A DNA stretch of 64,000 bases from Drechmeria coniospora (GCF_001625195.1 NC_054391.1:7389157-7453156), one strand, 5' to 3'; counted from the first letter of the stretch, positions 32,147-45,745 are shown. Program-made: numbers and translations. The notes: generated by a model from the sequence alone, not told the origin.

Positions 32147-34902
32147 TCTCACATGATTCCTGCACTGTTCACACAAGCGCGGAAGATGGTCTGACGATTT
32201 TTGTACGGGTTTATTGCTGATGAATCGAGGGGAATAGATCAGGCTGCTGTCACGCGAGTGAATGTGGCGACTGTCAAAGGGGACCCAGAAAGTTCAAACA
32301 TTGCCTGCTAGTTCCAAACGGAAAGCTTTGTTGTTTAATTGTGGAGCCCCATTCCGGCGTCGGCGCTCAAGCCCCAAGTATACTGTAATCATGCATGTAC
32401 GGAACGAAGTCTTGTACAGCATATGCACGTGCCTATAACACTACTACGGTTGTATCGTTTGAGCGTTCGGGGTAATCTGTATGCGTGCTTCTATATTTCC
32501 TGGCAAGAACCATGCAATTATTACTATCAGTACTCACAACTACGAGACGTGCATGTACAAGCAGTTGAGCACAAGTCTTGTAAGTACTAGGTACGTACTT
32601 TACAAGTGCACCGTAGGTGTTGATGAATCTCATGTAGCATGTACCTACAGTACTGTGAGTGTACCAGCACTTGAGTAAATATACGGGGTATTATTTGCGT
32701 CGGTCAGAGTACTACCCAACACTGGTGTTAGGTATTTACTACTTGTACGCAACATGCATGCCGTACTTGTAAGAACGGAACGGAAGTACAATAGGCACCT
32801 ACAGTATACCTGTACACCAACACTAACAGTGTTTGTGCTGGCGACAAGTACATAAAAGCATTGACCAAGGTGTACGTGCTAAGTACGTACGTTAGGTATA
32901 TACACGCAAGTACTGTCCAGTGTCACTCCGTACTTGCAACTACAACGCAGTGGTCCGTACTCCGTACAAGTACTCCGTCCTCCATTGGTGTACATGTTTT
33001 CCTGATACTCTTTTATCTACATACGACTTGTATACTTACGTGTACTTACACCTATGTGCTACATATGTATACCTTCTTAACATGTATACTGCACTGTGCC
33101 CGTACTTTCTCAGTGCCGTTACATTACTTTGCTAGGTATATCCTAGTTTGTGATTGTATCTACAGTACGAGCAATGTTTGCACGCATGCAAGTAGTTGTA
33201 CTTCCAAGTAAGTGGTGACTAGTGACGTAGCATTGTGGATTGTTAGATCGAGGCGAACTTGGAATCCACAGTGCCACGAGGCTACAAGCAGACGCACTCA
33301 AGCGATGGCACGCTGATTGAGTAACTGTGACTGTGAGTGACAGTAACTCTACGCGTGCATTTGTCTAGACTCCTCATCCCGGATACGAGATCTCATCGAA
33401 CTTGGATCTCAACCTCGCGAGCATTGACGAGCCATCTTGCCGCAAAAGTCGAACAGTTTCTGTTTGCCTGCAACCCGTGCCGCAGCACAGTAATACTACT
33501 GTACAGTACGTGAATACGTCCGTCCCTACGGAGTCCAAGGGTTAATTAGTATCCAGTACTGAGTAATCCGTATGCAGGTACTTTATCGCCAAGTACGTAT
33601 GTACTTAATTGAGTACCTTAGGTAGGTGCCAACCTAGTACTAATTTAGCAACCACCTGTACTTAGGCTGTGAGGCATCCCGGTTGGTACCTCCCACTTGC
33701 AGTACAACAGGTACTTTCCAGCTAACACAAATAGCGGAAGTATTACTCCGTACACCTTAGTAAAGTTAGTACGGAATACTCCGTACTCTGTATCAACACA
33801 TCGTACAGTCTTCAGTGAAATTACACGCACATTCTGCACCAAGTCCTAACAGTACTTACAACGTACAGTAGAAGCACGTATTCCCCATACAGGTATACAA
33901 GTAGCAACAAAGTACTTGTGTGCAATCGCCTCTTGTGCCCTGTCTTTGGTACTTTGTGTCGCAGTCAAATCGTTGGATGTTGGGCAACTGGCATCCATTT
34001 CATTCACTTCGTTACACAAATACCTACGAATAGTACTCTGTACCTAGCGACCAATATGGTACCGTGGTATTAAATTTGATTCTTTGCTGGGAACCTGCAT
34101 CAGCCACCGACATTTCCTCACCTCCTACCACTCACTCGCCGGGTGACCTTGGGGTGTCAGCAAGCAACAAGCCGACAGAGCATCGCCGTCAAAACGTCGT
34201 CATCACACACCGTCACCCAACGCCAGAGAGTGCACCCTTACGAATAGGTCAAACGCTGTCAAGTCAGTCAAACCCGTTCCTTCAACTTCCTCCGCCGCTG
34301 CCAAGCGCATACATTTCGTCTGGTCGCATCTCGGCTATGCTTGATCATCGCATCGCTCGCAAATACCTGTCTGCACAGAAGCCCCAAGTCACTGCAGAGC
34401 TGCACGAAAGCGCTTGGGGCATCCTGTGTCACCATTGCCACTTCCACCTACCCTCCCCCACTAAGTGTACCTTTCGCCCCCCCCCCCCCCCCTTCTCCCG
34501 CTACCCATGCCTGCTTGTACAAACTCCTGCCGACCCCTCGCTACTCCGTACCATACTCGTTCGTACCTGCTACTACACCGTACAAGTACATTTATTCCCG
34601 TCACGGTTCCACCCAAGCCCAAGCTTCAATCGCGTCCCCTCTGGCCAATCTGTGATCTTCACACGTCACGGAGTCATCCTGAACCTGCCCCGTTTGGCTT
34701 GAATCCCACTCCGATTCATCAAATCTTTCTCTCCTTGCTTATTTTGTTTCTCTTTGGATCCCGGCCGCCGTCGCCTGATGCCGAATTTGCTTAGCAACAC
34801 ACATGTTAATTTTGCCCAGCTGCCGCCAGGACGGCTTTCAAGGCGCAGTGACGTCTTGGGACCTTCACGTCTCGTCCTCCCAACGTCTCAACCCCAACTC
34901 AG
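32147..34902. repeat. Long intergenic region with the largest GTACTCCGTA-type island (about 32380-34060)
   Basis: No gene in about 2.75 kb. The island is saturated with GTAC, AAGTACTT, TGTACA and TACTCCGTAC words, for example near 32925-32980 and 33745-33795. From 34060 to 34902 the sequence is the C-rich promoter and leader of the giant ubiquitin protease gene, including a run of 16 C at 34477-34492. A frame from 34064 is open there but starts at GTG. Confidence 0.6.
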
Positions 34903-37900
34903 ATGGCTCCAGCCTCGGCGTCACCTTCACCGCCCGCACATCAGGAAGAAGCCGCCTCTGCTGATGCCCCCTCGACCCGGCCGAATCCATTCGACGACAG
35001 CGAGCTTTCCTCCCGAAAGCGCCGTCGCACCTCTGTTTCTGGATCACCAACAACATCGCTCGACACCGCCAATACCGTTCATGAAGTCTCGAGTTCGGCC
35101 ACCCTCGACCTCGGCGACCAGCAAGAGCCTGCTGGCGCCATGGTGCTCAGCGGCAAGCTCGAATCGCCCCTCACGCCGGAGCGGACGGCTCGCGACCAAG
35201 GTTCGCCGACGGAGCCTCCGTCGAGCAGGGTGACCATCAACCTTCGCAAACGGGACGACTCCGTATCGCCTGTCCCTTCACCGGTCCATGGCATTCCAAA
35301 TCCAGCGATGCACAGTCCTTGTCGCCCTGCCATGGCCCGAGAGGCACCGGTGGACGACTATGAGAGTTCTTCGGCAAGTGCGGGATCGACTTCGCCCTCA
35401 GGCAGCCCCCCGGTTGAGCTCATCGCCATCACAGAGGATGATCAAGCCTACGACGACGGAGACGCGGAAATGGAGTGCTCATCTGCAGGCCTTGCCGCTG
35501 ACCTCCTGGGTGATGATTTACTGCTCAATGATCCCATGGTTCAATTCCCTTACGTCGAGCCTGATGAGGCCATCTGCGACACACTGCAACGCCTAGTTCA
35601 TTATCTTTCAAGTAGTGAGTCGACTGCGGTTGGAATATTGATGCCTCGAATGCTGACGAGACTAGAAGACACCGTCATTGACGTCAACATTATCCGCGAT
35701 GTGATAGATTGGCTGAACGACTACTTGAGGTTCGCCGAGTGCTCCCATACCCACACCGTTCTAGAATCTCGACGCACCTATGCCAATTTTTGGCTTTCCT
35801 TTCCCGATGCACTGGCTGCTGTTGCATCTAGGCGGTGAGTGTGCTTATCGACCATGGAGGGCCCGCCTGTCTCGCTAACCCGGCCCAGATGGGAACTGTT
35901 CAAGCAGCCTGCAAGCAAGAGTACCGTCTTGGATCTCTACTCCGCCAGCGCAGCATTGACAGGACGCTTCGTCATACTCGACACAATTATCCTCCGTGAC
36001 TTCCAGTCAGACTCGGGTTCAGCGCCGAATCTCCTCGCGCCAGCGTTTCTGCAGCAACTCCATAGCTCCATCATGCCTCTCGGCTTCCATCCACTTGCAG
36101 TCCATGACGGCACGCAACAAGAGCTGGAGGCTTGCATGGTTCTCAAGCTGCAAGCCTGCCCTGGGGGCAGCGTCGACTGCCTGTCCGAGTATGCCGCCGC
36201 CTTGGTTCGCCTCATTCCGGAATCCCCAAAGCTGGCCGAGACTCTTTCGCCTCTGAGCCAAATACTGATGGACATCGTACGAGAATCGATGCATGCTATT
36301 CGATCTGAAACGCGCACTTCAATAGAGACAAGACGACGTCTGGAGGTCGGCTACAAAATTTGGCAGGCCATCGCAGCCTCGCTGGCGACAACAATCGACA
36401 AACACGTTGCAAGCTTGAACCACGACTGCACTTCGACAGAAATTCAAGCTCTAGCAGAAACGCTGAAGCTGTTTTGCCACAGCGGCTATGAGCAGGCGGA
36501 AGAGCTCGTCAACGACCACCGAAAGCAGTATCCAGCTGTCGCAGCAAAGCACACGTCCGAGGCCATTTCCTGGCAATGGAAGATTGACTCCCTGTGCAAG
36601 CTTATCCGCTCTAGCCAGATGCACCTCCGCATGACCGCCGTCACCACGATGTGCACCCATCTCGTCGGTATGTGGAAACGGCTTGGTGAAGGTGGAGACG
36701 AGCACAGTTCACAACTCCTCGACCACCTGGCAGGCTACCTGCTTGATACTGGTCTAATCGACTACATTCTCGGTGCTGGATGCCACCCGGAGATCATATT
36801 TGAATGCGCTAATATCGTTGGCTTTCTCGTTGTCACCAAGACCTACAAAACGGAACACACCGACAAGGTGTGGAATGGCCTCACCTCCAGTCAAGACCCC
36901 CGCGTTGTCGATGCCCTGACGCGGATGATGACCACCATCTCGAGCTTGTTCGCCTATTCCGACCTACTGTACCTGTGCAAGAAGTTCGAGTCCTTGGCCT
37001 TGGAGAACTTCTCGCCCTCCATGCGGGTGCTTCTGGATAATGTTTTGAGCGAGATGATCAGCAGGTCGCAGAGCAGCCAGTCGATGCTCAGCTTCCACCC
37101 GTACCGACTGTGCCTACGGTTGCTGAGGGAGTCATCTGCGTTCGCCCCTGGTCCGCAGATTGCAGATCCTGAGATGCAACGCCTAGTGATGCAAAAGTTT
37201 AAGGAGATGCTCGCCTACGGCCCGGATCAGGAGGGGCGCCACGAGCTGTATTCGAGCTGCATTGTCGACATAAGCTCTAGATCGACCACAACCCTGGGAA
37301 GTTTGTGGTGCCTTTCCATGGCCATTCGGAATGCAACTGTCGGTCAGATGCAGGTTCTCATCGAACAGCATAACATCGCGAAGTTAATCGTCGAAGAGTT
37401 GGAGCATGCATGCTCAACTGCGCGAGAGGTTGGCTCGTTTCCCGTCCTCTCCGGGGCGATTAACCAACCGAGGAGAGATTTCGTGACGAACCTCATTCAA
37501 CTCCAGCCGGAAGCTATCAGCGACGAGCTGGGCGTCAAACTTTGGAATATCCTCGTCGGCCCGGAGTCATCGTGCCTCGACGATAGAAGAGCAGGTTGGG
37601 TTATCATGCTGGGCGTGTTGACAAAGGAGGGGTGTCAAAATCCGTTTCTTCAAACCTGCTTCTCCAAGTACTTGCCAAATCTTCCGCCATCATATTTCTG
37701 CGGCGGCATGCTTGAGTTTATCAAGATCAAGCTCGGCGCTCTGGTGAACCCTCAGGCAACCGACAGCGGCACCGACTTTGCGCTGGACGACGAAGCAGTC
37801 ATCGCCAGCAGCGGTGTTGAACAGCTATGGAGGATCATCCTCGACGCCGATGATTCGATGCTTGTCGGTCAGGCCGTCTACAGCCTCGCCGTCGGGGTCT

Positions 37901-40900
37901 ATCTGGAGAGCGTCGTAATTTTGGAGTATCCAATACACCGGACGAGGCAAGTCCACTTGGCACTGGTAGCGCGTTGCCTGCGGCAGATGAAAGATGCGGC
38001 ATCCAATTTGAAGCGATCCAGCGACGACGCCATGAGCGGTGATGACGACTCCATGGTGATGATACTTTCCGACGCAGAGGTCAGCGCCCTGGTGCGCATC
38101 TTCACCCGTTCCTTGCAGCTGCTTCGGTACTTTTTGGAAAATTATCAGTCGAAGCCAAGGTTTGCGGTCGCCGACCTGCGGTCTTTCATGACGAAGTCAC
38201 CCGAGGAAGTGGAAGGAGACTCTGCGGGGCTCAAGTATCAATCTTTCGACGGCGATGATCAGACAGACATAATACCTTTGAAAATCGGCAAGCAGAATAC
38301 GGTATCATCTCTCCTCGCGAGTCTCAAGGAGGAGACTGGTTTCGAGAATTATCGAGTGTACTATCGCGGCCGCCAATTGCTGCCATCCGAGCAGGACATC
38401 TGCAAGTCCCTAGAGGAACTAGACGTTCAGGACGGCTTCATACTGGTGAAGCGGGAGGAAAATTATGCCGCCTCACCGGTTCGGATAAAACCAGGCTCGC
38501 TGCCGCTCGAGATTGAGATTCTGGCTCACTTCCCGGAGCTGTGGGACTACCTCAGCATGGAGGACAAGATAGCGGGGGAGGTATGGGAAGGCAACTTTCT
38601 GGTTTGGGTTGATGCTGATGATGTTTGCAGATCTACGACTTCGTCGTCAAGCTGCCTGCAGATGGCTATGTCATGTCGCTCTTCGACACCACCAACACGT
38701 CGTATAAAGATCTTTTTCTCCCAGGGCAGCCATTCAAGTCCTTGTACGCCGTCCATGCCTTGGTCGAATACATTGAGTGTGCTCGTCGAGGCCTGGCCGA
38801 TGCGAACACCCCCTACACGTCTGAGGATCGTGATGGGTCGGTTGCGTATGACCAAGCTTTGCAGAAGTCTCTGCAACTTGTTGTGCAGGCCTTGACAGAC
38901 TCAACTATATTTGATGGCGTCCCACCGCAACTAAAGATGCGTGTTGCGAGCGCTCTGATGCAAACCTTTGTCAAGTTGATTCAGGGTATCTGCCGCTCAC
39001 TGACGCAATACCTCCACCCTGCTAACATTATCACAGCAAGGAGCATCTCCAAGCCGACTGTCGCCGTCAACGAAATTGATGTACCTGCACCTGAGCGACT
39101 TGTCGAGTTTCTCTCAGACGCCGTTGCCTGTGAAGGTGACTCAGGCCTGCCACTAATCACGAGCACGTGCAGCGCAATCTTATTCCTCAGTCAGATGCAG
39201 CAGCAGTTTTGGGTAAAAATCTCGGGTGACTCCATCTTCCGGGCACTTATCGAGACCCTTTTGCTCTTTGACTCGAGGAAAATCGTCAGGATGGCTGCTG
39301 TGGATCTCATTGCGAGCTGCGCAGAGAGGGAAGTACAGAAACTACAGATCCAGGATGCCAAAGGGACGGTGCCCGAGGGTGCCGGGCTTGAAGGCATTGC
39401 CCTGTATCTTTGGCTGGTCGTGTCAGAACTTCCCCCAGAGGCCGCACAGCACCCGACGCAGTGTGATGAGCTATTCGGACTCCTGAAAAAAATGTTGTTT
39501 CTGCTATCTGAGAAGCTTCCCGGCCGGGTAGACGTGAATAGGCTGGCAGGTGAGGCAAGCAGGTTGTTGCTGGAGCATGAATCAACCGAGGTAAGGCAAG
39601 GCCATGCCAAACGAATTGGGGGGGGTGCTAAAACGGAACATAGGATATCAGCCAGCAGGACCCGTTGGACGCTGTTGCTAGTGGCCTCGTTTCCGTTCTG
39701 CATTCGTGCATGTTGATATGCGCCGAGTTGCCCAGCTCCGGGGCACTGCCAGAGTATGTGCACGAGCTGCTGGAACCCTTGACAACGAATTTTGCTAATA
39801 GCATTAGGAACATTGCCCAAAAACTGCTATGGCGGCACCTTTTTCCACGAAGGCTCGACCAAGCTGAATATTCAGTCCCCCGTATCATGTTAAACACGGA
39901 GAGTCGAGCGAAGCTTTATGAAGTTATAATAGGTATAATTAGGCAGGATCGTCACCAATTAGGCCAGGTCTTGCAGCTCCTCAACCACCTTGTCCCTTAC
40001 TACGCGGACGACAACGGTAGGCGCCTCTCAAACGACCGACACTACTCCTTTGCTGACAAGCAAACACTAGACGACCCTTATCTCTTTGAGCTTCCTTTTC
40101 AGTTTGAACGCTCCAAGGCCTTGCGATCCGCTTCCGGCTACGTCGGATTGCGAAACCTCTCCAATACCTGCTACCTTAACTCCCTCATGACACAACTGTT
40201 CATGAATCCCGCGTTCCGTTGCTTTATTCTAGGGGTACCGACTAGAGACCCGACGAACTCTCAGCACCTCCTTTTTCACACCCAGAAGATTTTTGCCTTT
40301 ATGCAGCAGAGCTATCGTCGCCACGTAGATCCGATGGCGTTTGCTTGCTCCATCAAAACATACGAGGATACAACGATTGATATTCACAACCAAATGGACG
40401 TGGACGAGTTCTACAATCTGCTCTTCGACAGATGGGAGGGCCAGATGCCGCGGTCCGAAGATAAGAGGAAGCTCCGCTCATTTTACGGCGGAGAGCTTGT
40501 CCAACAGGTCAAGTCGAAAGAGTGTGAGCACGTTTCAGAACGACTCGAGCCGTTCTCCGCGATCCAATGCGACATCAAAGGAAAGAGCACGTTGGAGGAG
40601 AGTCTGCAAGCATATGTCGATGGTGAGATAATGGAGGGCGGTAAGTGTCGAGTACAACGCATCGCCGACATTGGCTGACGATCGTAGACAACAAATACAA
40701 ATGCTCAACCTGCGACCGCCATGTTGATGCTGTCAAACGGTAGGCATACATTCCATACTCGCGCCTCATATAGCCTTTCCCGCGCTGACGAAACTAGAGC
40801 GTGCTTGAAGGACGTGCCTGACAGCGTGATCTTCCACTTGAAGCGCTTCGATTTCAATCTGCGGACGCTCCAGCGGAGCAAAATTAACGATCACTTTTCG

Positions 40901-43287
40901 TTTCCTCCGATGATCGATATGCATCCTTATACGATTGAACATCTGAGTCTGAGCGACTGCGGAACGGATACAACAGCAGATATGTTCGAGCTTGTCGGCG
41001 TGCTCGTGCATGCCGGCACAGCCGAGTCTGGCCATTATTATTCATACATCAGAGAGCGGCCATTGCCCGCCACCGAGAGCGGTTGGGTCGAGTTCAACGA
41101 CGATGTCGTGACGATGTGGGATCCCTCGCTCATGGCGTCGGCGGCCTTCGGGGGCCCAGACAATAGCCGTTCACTACATGAGACAAACGGCGTGATATAT
41201 GACAAGTCCTACAGCGCCTACATGTTGTTTTACCAACGGTCCTCGTCACTCCAGGCTGAGAGGGAGGCGATGGCTGCGCAGCAGCTGCCCGCCCCGTTGT
41301 GCGTTAACGTACCAGCCCCGCTGAGGGAACACATTGACGGTGAGAACACCCTTATTTTGAGGCGGCACTGCCTCTTCGACCCTTCCCATACGGCATTTGT
41401 CCAGGCCTGCTTTGATCTGGCCAGGTGCCCTAAGAAGGAAGGAACTGGCGGCTCTGAGCGATGTGTCGATCGAGGAGAGGTTGCTGAGCCGCAACCGTGC
41501 AGCCATGACCTGCAGAACTTGGCAATGGAGATGGCCTTGTCTCACCTCGATCAAATCGTGGGACGATCAAAAGATACACCGTCCTTCCCTGCTTTCTCTG
41601 CCATGTTGAAGGCGGCCATTGTCAACTGCAGCGAATGCGCCCTTTCGTTCTATAACTACTTCAACTGCCGTCATGCGTCGTACCGGGCACTGCTCCAGCG
41701 CAACCCAGAACACCAAGTGCGTGTTTTTGCGGGAGAGGCCCTTGTTTGGGCCACTGAAAAGATTGCCGCTGATCTCCCTCATCACTACCTCCAACAAAGC
41801 CCCGGAATGGCAGATGCAGGTTCAAGTATCGACCTAGATGACATGGACAAGGACGACAGCATCGATGCTGCTGATGAGGCGCCAAAGCATAGCGTCTTGG
41901 AGGGGGTGGTCATGCTCTTTAATCACTTATGGCACTTTTTCCAATTCCACCTCCGCTCGTGGGACGAATATTTCGGTGCGATGCTCGCATTCGCCAAGCT
42001 CGGGGATCGCGAAACCGGGTTGCTTCTGTCGGAGGATTATTTGATTAAGCTGATGCACATCATTGCGGCCGACGCATCGCTTGACTTACCGTCCAATTAT
42101 GCTCGCATGCTAAACAACGTTCTGCGGCGAGTCAACACGCGGCCGCCATCCTACTCGGCCATCATCACGCTTGCCGATCACCTCATGGCCCAGTTGGAGC
42201 CGGTACTCGGCGCAGGCGTCATTGTCGACCATCCCTCGGAGCGCCTCGGCCAGGAGGCCCCCTTCCCTTGGACGTCGGAAGAAGTGCACGTTGTTCACCA
42301 TGAGCCGGAGGATCAACCCACCAGCTTCCTCGTAGAGAAGCTGCTGCTCCTCGACCAAGCTTGGGACGCGACCAACGACATCGTAGGTCGGTTGGCTGCA
42401 ACTGGGGACGTCATGGATCTCAAAATACTCAATACTCTGCGTCGTAATATGCAAGCCGAAGTCTCGACGCAACCCATCGGCCCATTTTTGAGAGCGGCGG
42501 GTCGATACGTGGAGTGCACGAGCTCGACAAAACATGCTGACGCTCTGATAGTGCATGCTTGTTCGCAGGCAAGAGGTCTTCAGAAAACCGAGGGGGCCGC
42601 GTTCTTGGGCTTCTTCGAGTTGGTATTGCGCTCGGAGCTGCCCAGTTCCGAGGTTGCCCGAGTAAGGCACAGCAGATGCCTGAAGCTTATTCCGGAATGG
42701 GCCCCTTGCCTCCTGGTGTCTCCGGATGCTGAAACAAGACGGCGCGCTGAACGGCTGATCGAAGAGCATGTTTTTCGGCTATCGTCTGTCGACAAGCCGA
42801 TGGATGAGGTTGGTGTGACTGCTAGAACGGATTGGTTCGACCGACTAGCAAGGACTATTGGAATGAAGTGCTTGGTCTACCTTCGCGAGGAATACGTCAA
42901 TCGCCGGGCCAAGATCAAACGCGACGCAGCCTTTTCTATCCTGCAAGTTGTTGGAAAGTGCTCAAGCTGTTTCGAGTCCTCCGAAGACAAGAGAGATGAT
43001 GATGTCGAGTTTGCTGCCATCCGGAGTGGTAAGTGGAGTTTGCGCCTTGGAACGTCTGGCAATGCTGACGACTCTGGTGCAGAGATAATGGAACCCCTGC
43101 GGCGGCTCATGGTGGACGAAGCGGACGATGACATATCCGGTATGACTGGCTCACGATATAACCGCAAATTTCTCGGTGGCTAATAGTTGACGCAGAGTGG
43201 GACGGTTCATGCATCTCATCGGACCCGATTGAGCCCAACGGAGGAGGCATCTCTTCGTTAGGCAACGACACGCAAGATTTGGGTTGA
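34903..43287 (+). CDS. Giant ubiquitin carboxyl-terminal hydrolase (USP34-like)
   Basis: Eight exons: 34903-35834, 35889-38580, 38631-39590, 39644-40640, 40688-40739, 40798-43028, 43083-43139, 43196-43287 (2,670 aa; introns 47-58 nt). It is a cysteine protease that removes ubiquitin. Seen: a disordered N-terminus (1-200) with RKRRRTS; about 900 residues of helical-repeat-like sequence; a ubiquitin-like domain (about 1105-1170: LKIGKQNTVSSLLASL, VYYRGRQLLPSEQD); then the USP core. The core has GLRNLSNTCYLNSL with nucleophile Cys1704, MDVDEFYNLLFD, CSTCDRHVDAVKRACLKDVP rebuilt across intron 5, IFHLKRFDFNLRTL, and the His box GHYYSYIRE with His1957. Introns 6 (multiple of three) and 7 near the end were set from GTAAGT/GTATGA donors and AG acceptors. 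The spliced end is SEWDGSCISSDP. The architecture and size match fungal orthologues of USP34/USP9X-type enzymes; the target is unknown. Confidence 0.93.
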
Positions 43288-44569
43288 ACGAATATCCGGA
43301 CAGCTTTTTGACACGATGGCAGTGACTTCATGAGCACTAGCGTTCAAGCAAGGCGTTCAGGTTTGCTTTATTTTTCAGAGGCGACAATGCGACCGGCTAC
43401 GATGCTGGGAAAAGTGCACGTACTACACATCCAAAAGGCTCGGGAACGGGGCCAGCACACTTATCGCATGCATAGCAGCGGAGCATATGCACAAGGTTAA
43501 CAACCCGCAAGCAAATCATGATTATAATGGTGGTGAGCAAACTTCAGTCGTGTTGGGTGCTTGGACTATTGAATGAGAGAGGGGGCCTTGGCGGCCAGGA
43601 AGAAGTGTTTCTACCAGCCGAAGTCTAGTTCGGATCATGCCGATGTAGCGGACGCAGACGCAGACGCCCAGTGAGGGTGTAATGCCAGGGCTTCTTGACA
43701 TCTAGATCAGTAACGGCAGTTGCAATAGACCAACTCCCAGGCACATGTTTGCAAGCTGGCGCCAAGTGCATGCGGATGAATCATTCAGGAGAATGAGGGA
43801 GGTCGTTCACGGCGGATAGATGCAACCTTTTTGCAATATCAAGGCGCACTACGTTTGAAAGAAGAGTCGGGAATTTTCAGGGTGGTAGGGTTAACAGCCA
43901 TGAGAGGGCTCACGGAAGCAAGTCGGAAGGTAGGTTTTAACGGAGCCAAAGCTCTTGTGGTAGTCAAAGGCACAATCCGTAGTCGAACGATGAGTACATC
44001 GCGTGCCGATAGTTCAGCTTGGCCTCATGAGCAGTGACTGTGTCCTCTTCCAACTTCAATCTCCAGAGGTCGCCTCCGCTCGATGGCAAATTCTCCCTCC
44101 GCCATACATATCCCTTCCACCGCATCGCTCAGTGACCCATGTTCGTTGCACTGTGCCGCTGGACGACCTCCGGGAGTCGGCCATGATCCGGCGTTGCGGC
44201 CCGCACCATAACGGAGATAATGGAGCGAAGGTGGCCACTGGGTCCTATACACGAACTCAAACCCTCGTGCGGAATACCTCCAGCGCACCAGGTTTCAGGG
44301 GGCCAGGAGCCGATGATTGTAGACAAGCACAATACATCCCCACACCTTGGTGACGGATGAATGGCCGTTTGGTGTGATGGATAGTAACAACGATAGTCCG
44401 GGGAAGGGTATTGTGGCGGCGTAGCTGCCGTTTTCCAACCAGATCCTCCGCCCTTCATCGGACAGGATGATACCTCCTGCGTGGAATGAATGATGGCTCA
44501 CGACCGCAGCATACCACTAGCCTAGCAGCAACTCGAGTGGCCGGGAACTTCGCGTCCGAGGTTGAGCCG
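43288..44569. other. Intergenic between convergent genes
   Basis: About 1.3 kb of 3' flanks of the ubiquitin protease and PRCC-like genes. Several short open frames lack ATG or family resemblance. No gene recognised. Confidence 0.5.
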
Positions 44570-45745
44570 TCAACCCCAACCGTACTTGTTGGAAGCCTCC
44601 TTGCGGTTGGCCCGGCCGGCGGCAAAGCTATCCTCGAGCGCCTCACGCTGGCTGTGTACATTTTGGACGAGTTGACGCAGGCTATGCTTGCCGGCGTGTA
44701 GAGCCCGAACGGGTCTATGAATCTGCTGATCGCCAGCGGCGCGAACCTCCTCATTATGTTGATATTCCTGGTCCATGTTGAAGTTGATGACCGTCTTGGC
44801 CTCCTGGTCGACTCCACCACGGTTGCGGCCAAAGAGCTCACGACGGGCCGCCGACGACAGGTTCAGATCGCGAGCGATGCTGTCAAGAGATTCAGATGGG
44901 GGCGCCGTGGTCGGCAGAGAAGCATGATGCGGCTCGGTGGCATATGGGGCCGGCTGTTCAGCATGCGTTTGGTCCAAGAGAGCGTCCGAGGCGAACAAGG
45001 GTTCGTAGGCGCCGCCCGGCTTGGATTTATCCGATTCGGCGGGCGCTTCGGTGTGCATGGAGAAGAGTGACACCCTTTTCGGCGGTTGAACAAGGGAAGT
45101 AGTGGGCTGGCTTTCAGTTGTTGCGTTTGATGAAGTCTTCGCTGATAGATTTGCTGGCACCGCAGCGGTTGCATTCGATTTGCCCCCCCCAGACGCAAAA
45201 GTCTTTTTCTTGCTCGAATTCCTGGTCACAGACAGCGGCTTGAACATCAAGGGCTTGCCGACCAGCTTGACCTCGTCGGCTTTCTTCTGCCCCTCTGGAA
45301 TCGACGGTTCTGTCTGTCGCTTTGGGGGCGGCGGGTTCGTGGACTCGAGTCCGGATGGCGACACGTCACCACGTCTAGCTCCACCGCCTTCCGATCCATC
45401 ACGGCTGAAGCCTAGTTCTGTGCTGGTTTTGAGGCTCACAGCTGGTTTAGCTTGGTCGGGTTTCGTGGCATTCTTGGGCGCTGGAAGGAACGAATTGAAC
45501 CCGGAGAATAAACCACTGCCGGCGGTACGCGCTCGCTTGGCCGGTGGCTCCTCGGCATGGGCATTTCTGTCGCTCGTCGCCGCCGCGGGCTGCGGAAGGT
45601 TGACGACGATTTTGCCCGGGTTGGATCGGTCGACGACTTTTCTGAATGATTTCTTGGAATCGGATAGGGCCGCCTTCTGTGCCTCTTTGGGCGCCTCAGA
45701 TTCACTGCCTGAAGAGTCTGACTCGGAGTAGTCGACCAGACCCAT
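44570..45745 (-). CDS. PRCC-like nuclear protein (mitotic checkpoint/splicing associated)
   Basis: Single-exon gene of 391 aa from the ATG at 45745 (MGLVDYSESDSSGSE), the usual family start. An upstream in-frame ATG at 45862 adds 39 residues with no family sequence. Seen: the MGLVxYSDSxS opening; a low-complexity Ser/Pro/Lys middle with FNSFLPAPKN and KPLMFKPLSV; and the conserved PRCC C-terminus HRPVRALHAGKHSLRQLVQN with HSQREALEDSFAAGRANRKE and KYGWG. In humans PRCC binds MAD2B and associates with splicing factors; a similar nuclear role is inferred. It is divergent from SIN1 with an island between the two starts. Confidence 0.88.
   Translation of the reverse strand: MGLVDYSESDSSGSESEAPKEAQKAALSDSKKSFRKVVDRSNPGKIVVNLPQPAAATSDRNAHAEEPPAKRARTAGSGLFSGFNSFLPAPKNATKPDQAKPAVSLKTSTELGFSRDGSEGGGARRGDVSPSGLESTNPPPPKRQTEPSIPEGQKKADEVKLVGKPLMFKPLSVTRNSSKKKTFASGGGKSNATAAVPANLSAKTSSNATTESQPTTSLVQPPKRVSLFSMHTEAPAESDKSKPGGAYEPLFASDALLDQTHAEQPAPYATEPHHASLPTTAPPSESLDSIARDLNLSSAARRELFGRNRGGVDQEAKTVINFNMDQEYQHNEEVRAAGDQQIHRPVRALHAGKHSLRQLVQNVHSQREALEDSFAAGRANRKEASNKYGWG

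Noticed and set aside
34477..34492. Homopolymer runs (C at 34477-34492 and 58467-58483, G at 4434-4446, T at 16589-16603)
   Set aside because: Short intergenic mononucleotide tracts are common. Exact lengths may be sequencing-dependent, and nothing functional can be claimed.
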